A stretch of DNA of 64,000 nucleotides from an uncultured Lachnospiraceae bacterium (GCA_910578085.1 CAJTPM010000017.1:24837-88836); one strand, 5' to 3'; numbered from the stretch's first letter, positions 17,996-26,721 are shown. Program-made: numbers and translations. The notes: generated by a model from the sequence alone, not told the origin.

Positions 17996-19042
17996 ATGAT
18001 GGAAGAAAAAATTTTACAGAAAAAGAAGAACGGTATGGCGATGCTGTTATTATTTATAATACTTTATGTCGCCGCAATTGTAGCGATTATCGGCGGGATC
18101 GTCATAAATGTGAAGGGGGACAGGGCGCTGATATCGGGTACCTCACTGATCGTCATCGGTATTGTGTATGCAGTGTTCGGCTGGATCCCGTTCTGCGGGC
18201 TGCATGTGTTAAAGCCTCAGGAGGCGGCGGTACTGACGCTGTTTGGCAAATATATCGGCAGCCTGAAAGGAGATGGATTTTATTGTGTAAATCCCTTCTG
18301 CTCCATGGTAAATCCGGCGGCGGAGACGAAGCTAAATCAGAGCGGTGATGTAAAACCGAATGCCGCGAAATTATTTCAGATCGGGGGGGTTGGAAGCGCA
18401 AATTTAAATGTGAATGCGGGAAGTGTCGATAAGAAGATATCCCTGAAGATCATGACATTAAATAATAACAGGCAGAAGATCAACGACTGTCTGGGCAATC
18501 CGGTGGAGATCGGTATTGCGGTGATGTGGCGCGTGGTGGATACGGCGAAAGCGGTATTTAATGTGGACAATTATAAAGAATATCTGTCCCTGCAGTGCGA
18601 CAGCGCGCTGCGCAATGTGGTCAGGATCTATCCTTACGACGCCACGGAAAATGTGGATACCACAGGAGACGGGCAGGCGGATGACGGCAGTCTGCGGGGT
18701 TCCAGTGAGATCGTTGCGGAACGGATCAGGCAGGAAATTCAGGATAAAGTCGCAGAAGCGGGACTGGAAATTATCGAAGCCAGAATTACCTATCTGGCCT
18801 ATGCGCCGGAGATCGCGGCGGTGATGCTGCAGCGCCAGCAGGCGTCGGCGATTATCGATGCGAGGAAGCTGATCGTGGATGGCGCTGTGGGCATGGTGGA
18901 GATGGCGTTAAAGCGCCTGTCTGAAAATGAAGTGGTGGAACTGGACGATGAGAGAAAAGCGGCCATGGTATCCAACCTGCTGGTGGTACTGTGCGGAAAT
19001 AAGGATGCCCAGCCTATCGTAAATTCCGGCAGTCTGTATTAA
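17996..19042 (+). CDS. SPFH/band-7 domain membrane protein
   Basis: 348 residues. Two hydrophobic segments at about 16-38 and 45-65 anchor it, followed by a proline/cysteine turn (WIPFCGLHVLKPQEAAVLTLFG) and the SPFH domain (about 75-300) ending in helical repeats (EIAAVMLQRQQASAIIDARK). Stomatin-like SPFH proteins form oligomeric membrane scaffolds; the exact role of this bacterial branch is not known. CAGGAGG precedes two adjacent ATGs (17996 and 17999). The ribbon-helix-helix gene starts three bases after its stop and the CPBP protease follows, indicating one operon. Confidence 0.88.
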   Translation: MMEEKILQKKKNGMAMLLLFIILYVAAIVAIIGGIVINVKGDRALISGTSLIVIGIVYAVFGWIPFCGLHVLKPQEAAVLTLFGKYIGSLKGDGFYCVNPFCSMVNPAAETKLNQSGDVKPNAAKLFQIGGVGSANLNVNAGSVDKKISLKIMTLNNNRQKINDCLGNPVEIGIAVMWRVVDTAKAVFNVDNYKEYLSLQCDSALRNVVRIYPYDATENVDTTGDGQADDGSLRGSSEIVAERIRQEIQDKVAEAGLEIIEARITYLAYAPEIAAVMLQRQQASAIIDARKLIVDGAVGMVEMALKRLSENEVVELDDERKAAMVSNLLVVLCGNKDAQPIVNSGSLY

Positions 19043-19045
19043 CGG

Positions 19046-19246
19046 ATGGCGGATAACAGCAAAAAACAGGTTCCGCTCCGCCTGTCAGCAAAATTGTATG
19101 ACGCCATTGCAGCCTGGGCAGAGGATGATTTTCGATCTGTGAATGGCCAGATAGAATATTTGCTGACAGAGTGTGTCCGCCAGCGGAAGAAAAACGGCAG
19201 ACCGGTGCCCCATGAACTGGATGTGCCGCCGGAGTTTGATATTTGA
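19046..19246 (+). CDS. Small ribbon-helix-helix (Arc-type) DNA-binding protein
   Basis: 66 residues. A basic N-terminal strand (KQVPLRLSAKLYDAI) followed by two helices (WAEDDFRS; GQIEYLLTECVRQ) is the ribbon-helix-helix pattern of Arc/MetJ proteins. No separate ribosome site is seen and the gap to the SPFH stop is three bases, so translation is probably coupled. It may be the autoregulator of the operon. Confidence 0.75.
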   Translation: MADNSKKQVPLRLSAKLYDAIAAWAEDDFRSVNGQIEYLLTECVRQRKKNGRPVPHELDVPPEFDI

Positions 19247-19264
19247 TGAAAGGAAACAAAAAAC

Positions 19265-20290
19265 ATGACAGAACAGAGTAAGGCAAAAAAACAGTTTATT
19301 ATTTTTCTGCTCATAGCATATGGTGTGACCTGTATAACAGGAATCATGACCTGGTATGGAAGCACGATACCGACAGAACTCAGCATCTTTCCCAGCGCCC
19401 AGATGTTTTATCCGGCGGCAGGCGTCATGCTGGCGTACCTGCTTACGCAGTGGAAGGACGAAAGGCTGCCCAAAGCGTTTTACTTATGCTTTCTGGCGGT
19501 GACATTTGTGATGATCGCCGGATGTGTGATGGCTATTGCCGCGCCAGGAGAACCGGTTTTTGTGGCCGGGCAGGAACTTTCCAGATGGTCTTTGATCGCC
19601 CAGTATGTGATGATAGTGGGAACGATCCTGTGCTGGATCATGCTGTTGATATGCGGAAGAGAAAGACGGGAAGCATACGGGCTCAGATGGAAAAACTGGA
19701 AGGCGTCTCTTTTGTGCATTTTTGTTTTTCTGGTACTTTATTTCGGCAGAGGGATGCTCAGTTATGTGCTGGACGGACAGGCGGATATGATAGCGGAGAT
19801 TCTGGGAAACCCGACGGCATTGGGTTATCTGCTCGTCATGCCAATCAATTTCCTGCTCTCCTGTATGCCCTTTCTCGGGGAAGAGTACGGCTGGAGATAT
19901 TACTTACAGCCTCTGCTTCAGAAGAAGTTTGGTATGAGGCAGGGAGTCCTGATCCTTGGCGTGGTGTGGGGCCTGTGGCATATTTTCCTGGACTTTTTCT
20001 TCTACACGACGCCGGACAGGGGGGTGATCATGACCGTGTCGCAGATCATTACCTGTCTGGGGCTTGGCATCTTTTTCGGCTGGGCGTACTTAAAGACAGA
20101 AAATATATGGGTGCCGGTGATCCTGCACTATTTGAATAATAATCTGATCGTGGTGGTTGCCAATGAGTATTCCACAGGTGTGCTGCAGAATCAGGCGGTG
20201 ACCTGGGGAATGATCCCGGCGGCGATCCTGCTCAACGGGATTTTGTTTGGGGTGTTTATTTTGTCAAAGGAATTTCGGAAGAGGGAATAG
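19265..20290 (+). CDS. CPBP-family intramembrane metalloprotease
   Basis: 341 residues with about eight membrane helices. The three CPBP/Abi motifs are present: GEEYGWRYY near 203, WGLWHIFLD near 240 and HYLNNNLI near 285, carrying the catalytic glutamates and histidines. Such proteases relate to eukaryotic CAAX-processing Rce1 and in bacteria are linked to peptide maturation or self-immunity. Third gene of the SPFH operon; AAAGGAA precedes the start. Confidence 0.88.
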   Translation: MTEQSKAKKQFIIFLLIAYGVTCITGIMTWYGSTIPTELSIFPSAQMFYPAAGVMLAYLLTQWKDERLPKAFYLCFLAVTFVMIAGCVMAIAAPGEPVFVAGQELSRWSLIAQYVMIVGTILCWIMLLICGRERREAYGLRWKNWKASLLCIFVFLVLYFGRGMLSYVLDGQADMIAEILGNPTALGYLLVMPINFLLSCMPFLGEEYGWRYYLQPLLQKKFGMRQGVLILGVVWGLWHIFLDFFFYTTPDRGVIMTVSQIITCLGLGIFFGWAYLKTENIWVPVILHYLNNNLIVVVANEYSTGVLQNQAVTWGMIPAAILLNGILFGVFILSKEFRKRE

Positions 20291-20370
20291 GACAGCAAAA
20301 TGCTTTTCTAAGTGATCCGGTCAAACGGGGCAGAATTAGATTAAAAAGTTTATATTCTACTGCTGTTCGA

Positions 20371-20399
20371 TTGCCACAGAGCAGATTATACGATAGAAT
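20371..20399 (+). promoter_or_regulatory. Promoter of the split XRE gene
   Basis: TTGCCA (20371-20376) and TAGAAT (20394-20399) are 17 bases apart, 30 bases before the start codon. It still drives the truncated 5' piece. Confidence 0.45.
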
Positions 20400-20429
20400 C
20401 GGGATATAATCAGCGTGGAGGTGTGCAGA

Positions 20430-20576
20430 ATGTTTGAGATAGACAAACAGAAATTCGGTGCCTTTGTGGCAGGACTGCGGCGGGAGAAAGGATATACGCA
20501 AAAAGAACTTGCTGACCGCCTGTTTATCTCGGATAAGGCGGTCAGCAAGTGGGAGACCGGTGTATCCCATAGTTAA
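20430..20576 (+). pseudogene. 5' part of an XRE-family regulator gene split by the element
   Basis: The ATG at 20430 follows GGAGG. The first 44 codons encode an almost complete XRE helix-turn-helix (KGYTQKELADRLFISDKAVS, then KWETG). The host reading frame ends at the GG dinucleotide at 20559-20560; after it only five element-derived codons precede a stop at 20574-20576. The remaining 3' part lies at 29096-29740. The 48-residue product retains most of the DNA-binding domain, so it could still bind DNA or interfere with relatives. Confidence 0.88.
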
Positions 20577-20578
20577 AG
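20541..20578 (+). other. attL of the serine-recombinase element
   Basis: Host half-site (20541-20558), core GG (20559-20560) and element half-site TGTATCCCATAGTTAAAG (20561-20578). Combined with the element arm at 29078-29095 it makes a near-palindrome. Recombination at GG restores the host gene frame. Confidence 0.8.
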
Positions 20579-20597
20579 ATATTGTTTTAGAAGTGTC

Positions 20598-20621
20598 TCC
20601 CTGTGGCTTCTGTCACAGGGA
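20598..20621. other. Short hairpin after the recombinase gene
   Basis: TCCCTGTG and CACAGGGA arms with an eight-base loop lie 12-35 bases beyond the recombinase stop. No T-run follows on the minus strand, so termination is only possible. Confidence 0.4.
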
Positions 20622-20632
20622 AGATATTTGTT

Positions 20633-22246
20633 TCAATCAATCTTGCCAATGAAGCGGTAAAAAATTTCTACTTTCTGTACCCTGTTTCCGTTTTCATCTT
20701 TGGATGCTTCATGGACTAATATTTTTTCAATCAGTGCATTCAGTAGTTCAGCGGTCAGTTCAGTGGGGGCTGTATACTGCTTTATAAGTGCTATCCATTT
20801 TTCTGCATCCGCTGATTCCTGTGTACCTTGTGCAAGCTGTTGTTGCAGAGAATCAATAGTCTGTGCAAGCGTTTCCTGTTCTGTCTGGTACTTATCAGAC
20901 AACATGGAGAAATTGTGTTCCGTGATTTTCCCTGCCATCCTGTCCTCGTACATTCTGGCAAACAGGGCATCTATTTCTGCCTGTCTTTTCTGTGCCTTTT
21001 TCAGTTCGGATGCAGCTTTCTTTCTTGCTGAACTGCGCTCACTGTCACTACTTTTCAAGAGCCTTTGCAGAAGCTGGCTTTCATTCTGCTGTGCTTCATT
21101 GAACCAATATTGAAGCCTTGACAGGACATAGGCATACAGGACATCATAGCGGATATAGTGCATGGAGCATTGGCGCAATCCCTGTCCGTATTTGCTGCAA
21201 CGATAATAGCCATAGGGGTTCTTGTTCTGCCTGTTCACTCCATAAGCGAGAGACCATCCACAATCGGCGCATTTTACCAGACCAGAGAAAATCTGTGTCG
21301 TTCCGTCCTTTTGTTTCCGGCGGCGGCTTGCTATCATCCCCTGTACTGTCTGGAAGTCCTCTTTTGAAATGATTGCTTCATGGGTGTTCTCTACCCTCCA
21401 CCAGTCGCTTTCGGATTTTCTCACTTTCCGTTTATCTTTAAACGAAATATTGGTCTGCCTGTTGTGTACGCTGTTGCCTATGTAGGTCTCTGATTTCAAG
21501 ATTTCCTTGACTATGGCAATCGTCCACGCATGGGCTTTTTCCGGCGGCGCATCTGCAAAGTGGTTCGCAAACGTGCCATAGCGTTGATAGTTGAGCCATC
21601 CGGGAGTAGGTACTTTTTCCTCTGTCAGAATCCGGGTGATACTGGCGGCTCCACGTCCTTGAACAGCAAGGCCGAAAATCTTTTCAACAATCCACCTTGT
21701 TTCTGCATCAATCAGAAGATGCCCTTTTTTGTCGGGGTCTTTGATATACCCTAATGGGGCATATGCGCCATAGTGTGCGCCGTTCTCATTCCTTGTATAG
21801 AGGGCACGTTTGACTTTCTTGCTGATATCTCTTGCGTACCACTCGTTGATAATGTTCAAGAAAGGAGTAAATTCACTGCTTTGCTGGTTCTCACTGTCTA
21901 CACCATTGTCAACTGCTATGTAGCGGACATTATGTGCAGGGAAAAACAGTTCGATATACTGCCCTGTCAAAAGATAGTTTCTGCCTAATCTGGAAAGGTC
22001 TTTTGTAATCACACAATTTATTTTTCCGTTTTCAATGTCCGATATCATGCGCTTGAAACTGGGTCTTTCAAAGTTTGTTCCAGAATAACCATCATCTGCA
22101 TATTCATCTACAATATTGAAGTGGTTCTGTTCTGCATATCTGCGAAGCATCATGCGCTGGGTGGCTATGGAATTGGATTCCCCCTGTAATTCATCATCCC
22201 TTGAAAGGCGGTAGTAAAGTGCGGTTAAATTACGTGTGGGCTTCAT
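20633..22246 (-). CDS. Large serine recombinase (integrase/excisionase of the element)
   Basis: 537 residues. The N-terminal catalytic domain carries the nucleophile in YYRLSRDDE (S15) and the arginine motif KDLSRLGRN. A recombinase domain follows (about 165-300), then a zinc ribbon (CADCGWSLAYG...YYRCSKYG) near 340-375, and a C-terminal coiled coil (about 400-480), the standard large serine integrase layout. It catalyses exchange between a two-base core in attP and attB. The start at 22246 follows AAGGAGG; the in-frame ATG at 22333 adds 29 residues without a site. Its stop is 55 bases from attL, a normal position. Confidence 0.95.
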   Translation of the reverse strand: MKPTRNLTALYYRLSRDDELQGESNSIATQRMMLRRYAEQNHFNIVDEYADDGYSGTNFERPSFKRMISDIENGKINCVITKDLSRLGRNYLLTGQYIELFFPAHNVRYIAVDNGVDSENQQSSEFTPFLNIINEWYARDISKKVKRALYTRNENGAHYGAYAPLGYIKDPDKKGHLLIDAETRWIVEKIFGLAVQGRGAASITRILTEEKVPTPGWLNYQRYGTFANHFADAPPEKAHAWTIAIVKEILKSETYIGNSVHNRQTNISFKDKRKVRKSESDWWRVENTHEAIISKEDFQTVQGMIASRRRKQKDGTTQIFSGLVKCADCGWSLAYGVNRQNKNPYGYYRCSKYGQGLRQCSMHYIRYDVLYAYVLSRLQYWFNEAQQNESQLLQRLLKSSDSERSSARKKAASELKKAQKRQAEIDALFARMYEDRMAGKITEHNFSMLSDKYQTEQETLAQTIDSLQQQLAQGTQESADAEKWIALIKQYTAPTELTAELLNALIEKILVHEASKDENGNRVQKVEIFYRFIGKID

Positions 22247-22337
22247 TTTTTTATCCTCCTTTTTAAGAAAGCCCACGCTTATGATATACTTCTTGCTATT
22301 TAAAAGTATACCACAGAATGGGCTTTTTTTCAATGAT

Positions 22338-22502
22338 TTATGCTGTATTTATGCGGTTTTCTTGCTGTTTTCCAGCATCAAAAATCACTTTTTCAAGAAT
22401 GGATTTTAATGGTTTTCCATTCTCTTTGAAGTGCTCTTTGATTATAATTTTGTTGTTCCCCATGACAAAATACTGGTCATGGGAAGTGGCTTTTTGTTCC
22501 AT
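22338..22502 (-). CDS. Small 54-residue element protein
   Basis: Not recognised with certainty. It starts MEQKATSHDQYFVMG after AGGGAGG with five-base spacing, and ends 91 bases before the recombinase start. The middle (IIIKEHFKENGKPLKSILE) somewhat resembles the short TnpW-type proteins found beside recombinases in Tn4451-like elements. The excellent ribosome site and the co-directional position support it as a real gene, perhaps a recombination directionality or accessory factor; this is inference. Confidence 0.6.
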   Translation of the reverse strand: MEQKATSHDQYFVMGNNKIIIKEHFKENGKPLKSILEKVIFDAGKQQENRINTA

Positions 22503-22580
22503 AAAATCCTCCCTGTTTAGGGGGATTCCAAAGTGGGTTACTGTATGCTTACGGATATCTTTTGTAGCGGAATCCCATTC

Positions 22581-23099
22581 CTATCGTAAACACAATCTGT
22601 CTATTTCGTATTCCCTGCCCCTTATCCCCACTATGCCGATAATGCGGTCTTCCACGCTGGGGGCATAATTCCCCAGAAATTCCAGTTTGTGACAGGTTCT
22701 ATCTTCTGTGTCATCCTTTAGAAGATAACGGAATGGAATGCGGTATACATCCCAATCCCTCGTTATGAATATTTCCGCTTCTGTATCAAGAAGCATAATG
22801 TCCCAGTCTACCAGCAAATCGAGACTTATTTCCCCTAAGAAATCTGCACAGGGTAGCCCATCCTGTTCAAACGGAGTCATCCCGTACATGGTAAAGAAGA
22901 TTGCGGCATCAAAAAAAGTAACTTCATACCACAAGTCGGAATCGGTTTCATCTTCAATAAAAACTGTTTCATTTCGGTCTATTATCTGGTATTCCCCCTC
23001 GGTATATATATCAATGTGTCTGCCGTTGATTCGGTGAAACCTTTCTATCTTTGTATATTTCATCTGGTGTAATAATGTTTCTGGTATTTTCAAATCCAT
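22581..23099 (-). CDS. Unknown element protein, 172 residues
   Basis: Not recognised. It is acidic with many aromatic residues in short beta-strand-like stretches (DSDLWYEVTFFDAAIFF), and no signal peptide or membrane segment. AAGGAGAG stands before the start at 23099. It lies 35 bases downstream of rep in the same orientation, so it is probably co-expressed and may act in replication or copy control. Confidence 0.7.
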   Translation of the reverse strand: MDLKIPETLLHQMKYTKIERFHRINGRHIDIYTEGEYQIIDRNETVFIEDETDSDLWYEVTFFDAAIFFTMYGMTPFEQDGLPCADFLGEISLDLLVDWDIMLLDTEAEIFITRDWDVYRIPFRYLLKDDTEDRTCHKLEFLGNYAPSVEDRIIGIVGIRGREYEIDRLCLR

Positions 23100-23134
23100 C
23101 CTATTCTCTCCTTTAAATTTTCATTGTGAATCCC

Positions 23135-24223
23135 CTACTCAAAGGGAAGTTCCTGCTGATTGTACTCTCCCTCTTCATCAAAAGGGGTTTTTGTTCCCTC
23201 TGGTATTACATGAAATTGTTCATGTCTATGTAAATATTCCTGCATCGAGTTATACAGGCGATATTTCCCGACATCGTAGTATTCTTTTACGAAGCCGTTA
23301 AAGCGGCGTATCCATGCTTCATAAGTGGAACGCTGTTCACTGTCTTTCTGAATCTCTGCATACTGCTGTTCAAACGTCCAGTTTGAAACAACAAAAACTG
23401 TATCGTAACAGGCAACACGGGGAGAGTATCTTGCGGGCAGTGTTACAGGATAAATGTCTAAGTAATTCAACATATCCTGTAAACGCAGGCTTGAGCGAAA
23501 TTCCTCAAAGACTATAACAGGTTGTAACTGGTAGGAATCGAAGGGGTGCTGATAATCAGTCACCCGATAAACATTTCTGCCACCATGTTCATCCAATATG
23601 TCTCGGCTTTTTCCTGCCCCTGTCTTTCCTGTAATATAATTCACCTTTAAGTCAAGCCTCCTCTCCCCTGAAAACTTGTCTATTAAATAAACATGTCGTA
23701 ACTTTTGAATTTTATCAATATACTTGATCGCTGTCTCTCCGCAAGCTTCTAGTATCTCTGAATCTGTGTATCCTTCTTTCACAAGGGAATACATCCGCTC
23801 TAAATCTGAACGGTTGCCCTGTTGCTCGTCAGGGCATTCACCAAACTCATAAAATGTAGCTTCGTGATTGATTCCCTTATGTTCTTTTCCAGAGGAATCT
23901 TTATACTTGTACGATCCATCTTCTTTTTTATTATGTTCGGGCGCAGATTTTAAGATATACGCCCTGTTCTGCTTTGAGGTTCCCAGAACAGCATCTATAT
24001 GTGCCGTAGGGAAATTTTGTTTGATGGTATCGAAGGCAATCGCATTTTTATAGTTAATAAATACGTGCCAATGATAAACTCCCTGTGATCCTGTCTCGGC
24101 ACAGAGACAAAAATATTTACAAGAAAACTTTTTTATATTCTTTATAATTTTCTCTTTTGTGAGCCCCTTTTTTTCGGGGTTATTGATCGTAAGCAAATAC
24201 TTACGATTCCTTTCTTTTTTCAT
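23135..24223 (-). CDS. rep: CRESS-DNA-virus-like replication initiator (HUH endonuclease + SF3 helicase)
   Basis: 362 residues. The N-terminal endonuclease has motif I LLTINNP at 10-16, the HUH motif HWH at 51-53 and the nicking tyrosine motif YILK at 89-92. The helicase half has Walker A GKTGAGKS at 199-206, Walker B VIVFEEF at 236-242 and motif C VFVVSN at 276-281. Order, spacing and the sentence around Walker B to motif C (DMLNYLDIYPVTLP) follow circovirus-type Reps. Known relatives in bacteria are the Reps of pCRESS plasmids. It would nick the stem-loop origin and unwind it. The start at 24223 follows GGGGG; the ATG at 24244 has no site. I do not recognise a closer named family. Confidence 0.9.
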   Translation of the reverse strand: MKKERNRKYLLTINNPEKKGLTKEKIIKNIKKFSCKYFCLCAETGSQGVYHWHVFINYKNAIAFDTIKQNFPTAHIDAVLGTSKQNRAYILKSAPEHNKKEDGSYKYKDSSGKEHKGINHEATFYEFGECPDEQQGNRSDLERMYSLVKEGYTDSEILEACGETAIKYIDKIQKLRHVYLIDKFSGERRLDLKVNYITGKTGAGKSRDILDEHGGRNVYRVTDYQHPFDSYQLQPVIVFEEFRSSLRLQDMLNYLDIYPVTLPARYSPRVACYDTVFVVSNWTFEQQYAEIQKDSEQRSTYEAWIRRFNGFVKEYYDVGKYRLYNSMQEYLHRHEQFHVIPEGTKTPFDEEGEYNQQELPFE

Positions 24224-24334
24224 GCCGTTCCCCCTTTCTGACAATTCTAATATAATGGAATGGCACTTTATAAGCTATCAGGTTTTCAGCCTGAAAATGG
24301 GAAAGGCACCTGCCGTTTGACAGATGCCCGTTTT

Positions 24335-24841
24335 TTAAGTTTGAATCACTAATTCAACATCTAGGGGTGAATCAAACAGCCCCGTGATCCTGAACCCATT
24401 TGCAGTGAATGGATAGCGTTCGATCAGTGCTTGATTGTCAGGATATGGCAAAGTAGATGCCGTATTCCATAATCTACTATTGTGTTCCATTATTGTTGCA
24501 TTCAAGTTATTTTTGATTCCATTAAGGATAACTTGTGCTATCTTTTCCTCTCCTTTCTTTTTCCACCTGTAGCGATAGATATTATTCTTATCACTACTAT
24601 TCTCTTTTATTACAAGATCAGAAGTAAATCTGATCTGTTGTAAATTTGCAGGTGCAGACATATTGCTAAATATTTCAGCCAATTCTGTCTGCAACTGTAA
24701 TGCAGACTGATATTTCAAAGTCTGTCTCTGGGCTTCGTTTTTTTGCTTTTGCTCATCCAACCATTTCTGGTGAGATTGTTGCCACCAGTCGCAGAGGGCG
24801 GTTTTTGCCCCCTGCATAAATTGATTGTTGCTTGTGCTCAT
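24335..24841 (-). CDS. Unknown element protein, 168 residues
   Basis: Not recognised. The N-terminal third is helical and rich in Q, K and E (WWQQSHQKWLDEQKQKN), the rest mixed. No membrane segment. AAAGGAG lies inside the end of the preceding gene and the start is one base after its stop, so translation is coupled. It lies directly upstream of rep in the same unit. Confidence 0.7.
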   Translation of the reverse strand: MSTSNNQFMQGAKTALCDWWQQSHQKWLDEQKQKNEAQRQTLKYQSALQLQTELAEIFSNMSAPANLQQIRFTSDLVIKENSSDKNNIYRYRWKKKGEEKIAQVILNGIKNNLNATIMEHNSRLWNTASTLPYPDNQALIERYPFTANGFRITGLFDSPLDVELVIQT

Positions 24842-24842
24842 G

Positions 24843-25244
24843 TCAGTTTCTCCTTTCATAATTTTTGCTATTTTTTACATAGCGAAACGCCGTAGCGTTG
24901 TCTATGTAAATTACTTCTATGATGTAGTTCCCCTCTTTCTCTCTAATGGAATCAACATATAATGATTCCAGTAATTCTTCCCCCGCTAAATATGGGGGAA
25001 TCTTGCTTGCAGGAAGCACACATATTTCCATGTACTCCTGCATAATCAGCCTCATTTCCTGCACCGTGTAGGCACAGGAATTTGTTTTAGGGACTGTAGC
25101 TGTAAAGTATGTTATACCGTGTTTGCCCATGTCTCTTTTTTCACATGTGATTTTTTCTTTTTCTACAGCAAAGCCAAATAAATTGCTGTAATAAAAAAGC
25201 ATGTAATCAATTGCTTCAATAATACTTTGGTATAATTCTTTCAT
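24843..25244 (-). CDS. Unknown element protein, 133 residues
   Basis: Not recognised. A small soluble protein with an N-terminal amphipathic helix and a strand-rich centre (GITYFTATVPKTNSCAY), ending in a basic, asparagine-rich tail. AAAAGGAG is present before the start. It sits between the 138- and 168-residue genes of the same minus-strand unit. Confidence 0.68.
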   Translation of the reverse strand: MKELYQSIIEAIDYMLFYYSNLFGFAVEKEKITCEKRDMGKHGITYFTATVPKTNSCAYTVQEMRLIMQEYMEICVLPASKIPPYLAGEELLESLYVDSIREKEGNYIIEVIYIDNATAFRYVKNSKNYERRN

Positions 25245-25305
25245 AACTTGATCTCCTTTTTTAGAATGAGAGGGTAGATAAGCAGAACCCTCTCTATATC
25301 AACTA

Positions 25306-25722
25306 CTACAGTTCTATTTCCCCCATATCAGCTAAATCAGAGGATATGGAATCTATACTTGATATAATTGTAAAATCCTCAGCCTTCCCGACTACTCCGG
25401 AAATTATATTATTATCTCTACCCTTGAGCGCATAAGCAGTAAGGGATAATTTAGAAAAACTGATGAGAATTTCCACATCATTTTCTAATTCCTTCTGCAA
25501 CTCCTTAAATTTTTTCTCTACAGAGGGTGGGAATTTCACTACTAGCAAGCCACCCCTATATCCCGAACATGTGATCGAATAACCGATAATTTTATCCAGT
25601 TTCCTACCCTCGCTGTCTCTTTCGTAAATGGTGGAAGTGTCAGATACTTCCATCCCCTTTGCATTTGTAGTCTTTGCTACACTTGCTAAACTCAAGTGAA
25701 GTTTGTTCAATGGAAATGCCAT
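25306..25722 (-). CDS. Unknown element protein, 138 residues
   Basis: Not recognised by name. Beta-rich segments (GYSITCSGYRGGLLVVKF; VEILISFSKLSLTAYAL) and small size would suit a single-stranded-DNA-binding OB-like protein, which a rolling-circle replicon often carries, but no decisive motif is seen. AAGGAGAT precedes the start. Confidence 0.68.
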   Translation of the reverse strand: MAFPLNKLHLSLASVAKTTNAKGMEVSDTSTIYERDSEGRKLDKIIGYSITCSGYRGGLLVVKFPPSVEKKFKELQKELENDVEILISFSKLSLTAYALKGRDNNIISGVVGKAEDFTIISSIDSISSDLADMGEIEL

Positions 25723-25982
25723 CTTTTAATCTCCTTTCAAATCAACATTTTTTTTGCTTATCTTTCCCTTTATTTTAAAGGGCTTGTTCGTTTACGTAAT
25801 TCAGATTATCCCGATGTTTTTGGGATTATTTTTTTCTCTAGTATTGCTTATCTATATTTTATTATGAGGGATCACTAAAGCTGTGTCTTTCGGTTTTTGG
25901 GGGTGTTTTTGGGATTAGATTTTACAGATATGAAATAGAAAATCCCTGTCTCCACTATTACAGAAACAGGGGTTAATAAAAA

Positions 25983-26654
25983 TCAGTTTTCAGTTATGTT
26001 TTTGTGATCCTCTACAAGTCCTATATATTCATCGTATATATCCTGAATCTTTTCAACCATCTCTTTTTGTGTGGCATGTCCTTCATAATCCATATCTTCC
26101 AGAATATCCAGAAAATGTAGAAGTGTATCATCTGGATTGGAAGCTTGAACTACTTTATTTAATAGGTTCCTCGTTGCCACTACCAATAGCGCATTATCGG
26201 GATTCCTGATAGAACCTACTTCTGCATCGAAATAAATACGAAATTCTTTCAGAGAAAAATCAGTTTTATCTCGAAGATACTCCTTAACCATTCTTTTTAA
26301 AGCTTTACTGGTTTTTATCTGTGTAGGACTATCCGATCTGAATAGAGTATCTGAAAATCCACACTCCACCAGTTTATTTTTTATTCTATTTATATCCCCG
26401 GCTCCATTCTGAACAAGATGATTATAATAATCTTCATCCACTCCCAGATATTTATAGAGACGGTTTGTGGCATTGGCAATTCTATCAATTTTCGCCATAT
26501 AAACATACATTTCCCTGATGAGAAAAACATTAAACCTTTTAGTTTCTAAATTTTTTGCATTTTTTTTGCTATTTTCATTCATTTCTATTGTCCTTGCCTT
26601 TCTTGTTTTTCTATCATCTTTAGTTTGATTTGTAGAAATATTGTTTTTATTCAT
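25983..26654 (-). CDS. Unknown first gene of the element's replication operon, 223 residues
   Basis: Not recognised. The first about 40 residues are strongly basic and asparagine-rich, followed by a mainly helical body (REMYVYMAKIDRIANATNRL) and an acidic C-terminus. A DNA-binding regulatory or replication role is possible from the basic tail and the position next to the origin. AAAAGGAG precedes the ATG at 26654; the ATG 14 codons earlier has no site. A promoter lies just upstream. Confidence 0.68.
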   Translation of the reverse strand: MNKNNISTNQTKDDRKTRKARTIEMNENSKKNAKNLETKRFNVFLIREMYVYMAKIDRIANATNRLYKYLGVDEDYYNHLVQNGAGDINRIKNKLVECGFSDTLFRSDSPTQIKTSKALKRMVKEYLRDKTDFSLKEFRIYFDAEVGSIRNPDNALLVVATRNLLNKVVQASNPDDTLLHFLDILEDMDYEGHATQKEMVEKIQDIYDEYIGLVEDHKNITEN

Positions 26655-26684
26655 CTTTTTTCTCCTTTTTAAGTTTTTTCTCTT

Positions 26685-26712
26685 ATGATAGCACAACTAA
26701 TTGACACTACAA
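26685..26712 (-). promoter_or_regulatory. Probable promoter of the element's rep operon
   Basis: On the minus strand TTGTAG (26712-26707) and TATCAT (26690-26685) are 16 bases apart, 30 bases upstream of the first gene. Confidence 0.45.
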
Positions 26713-26721
26713 TCATAAAAT

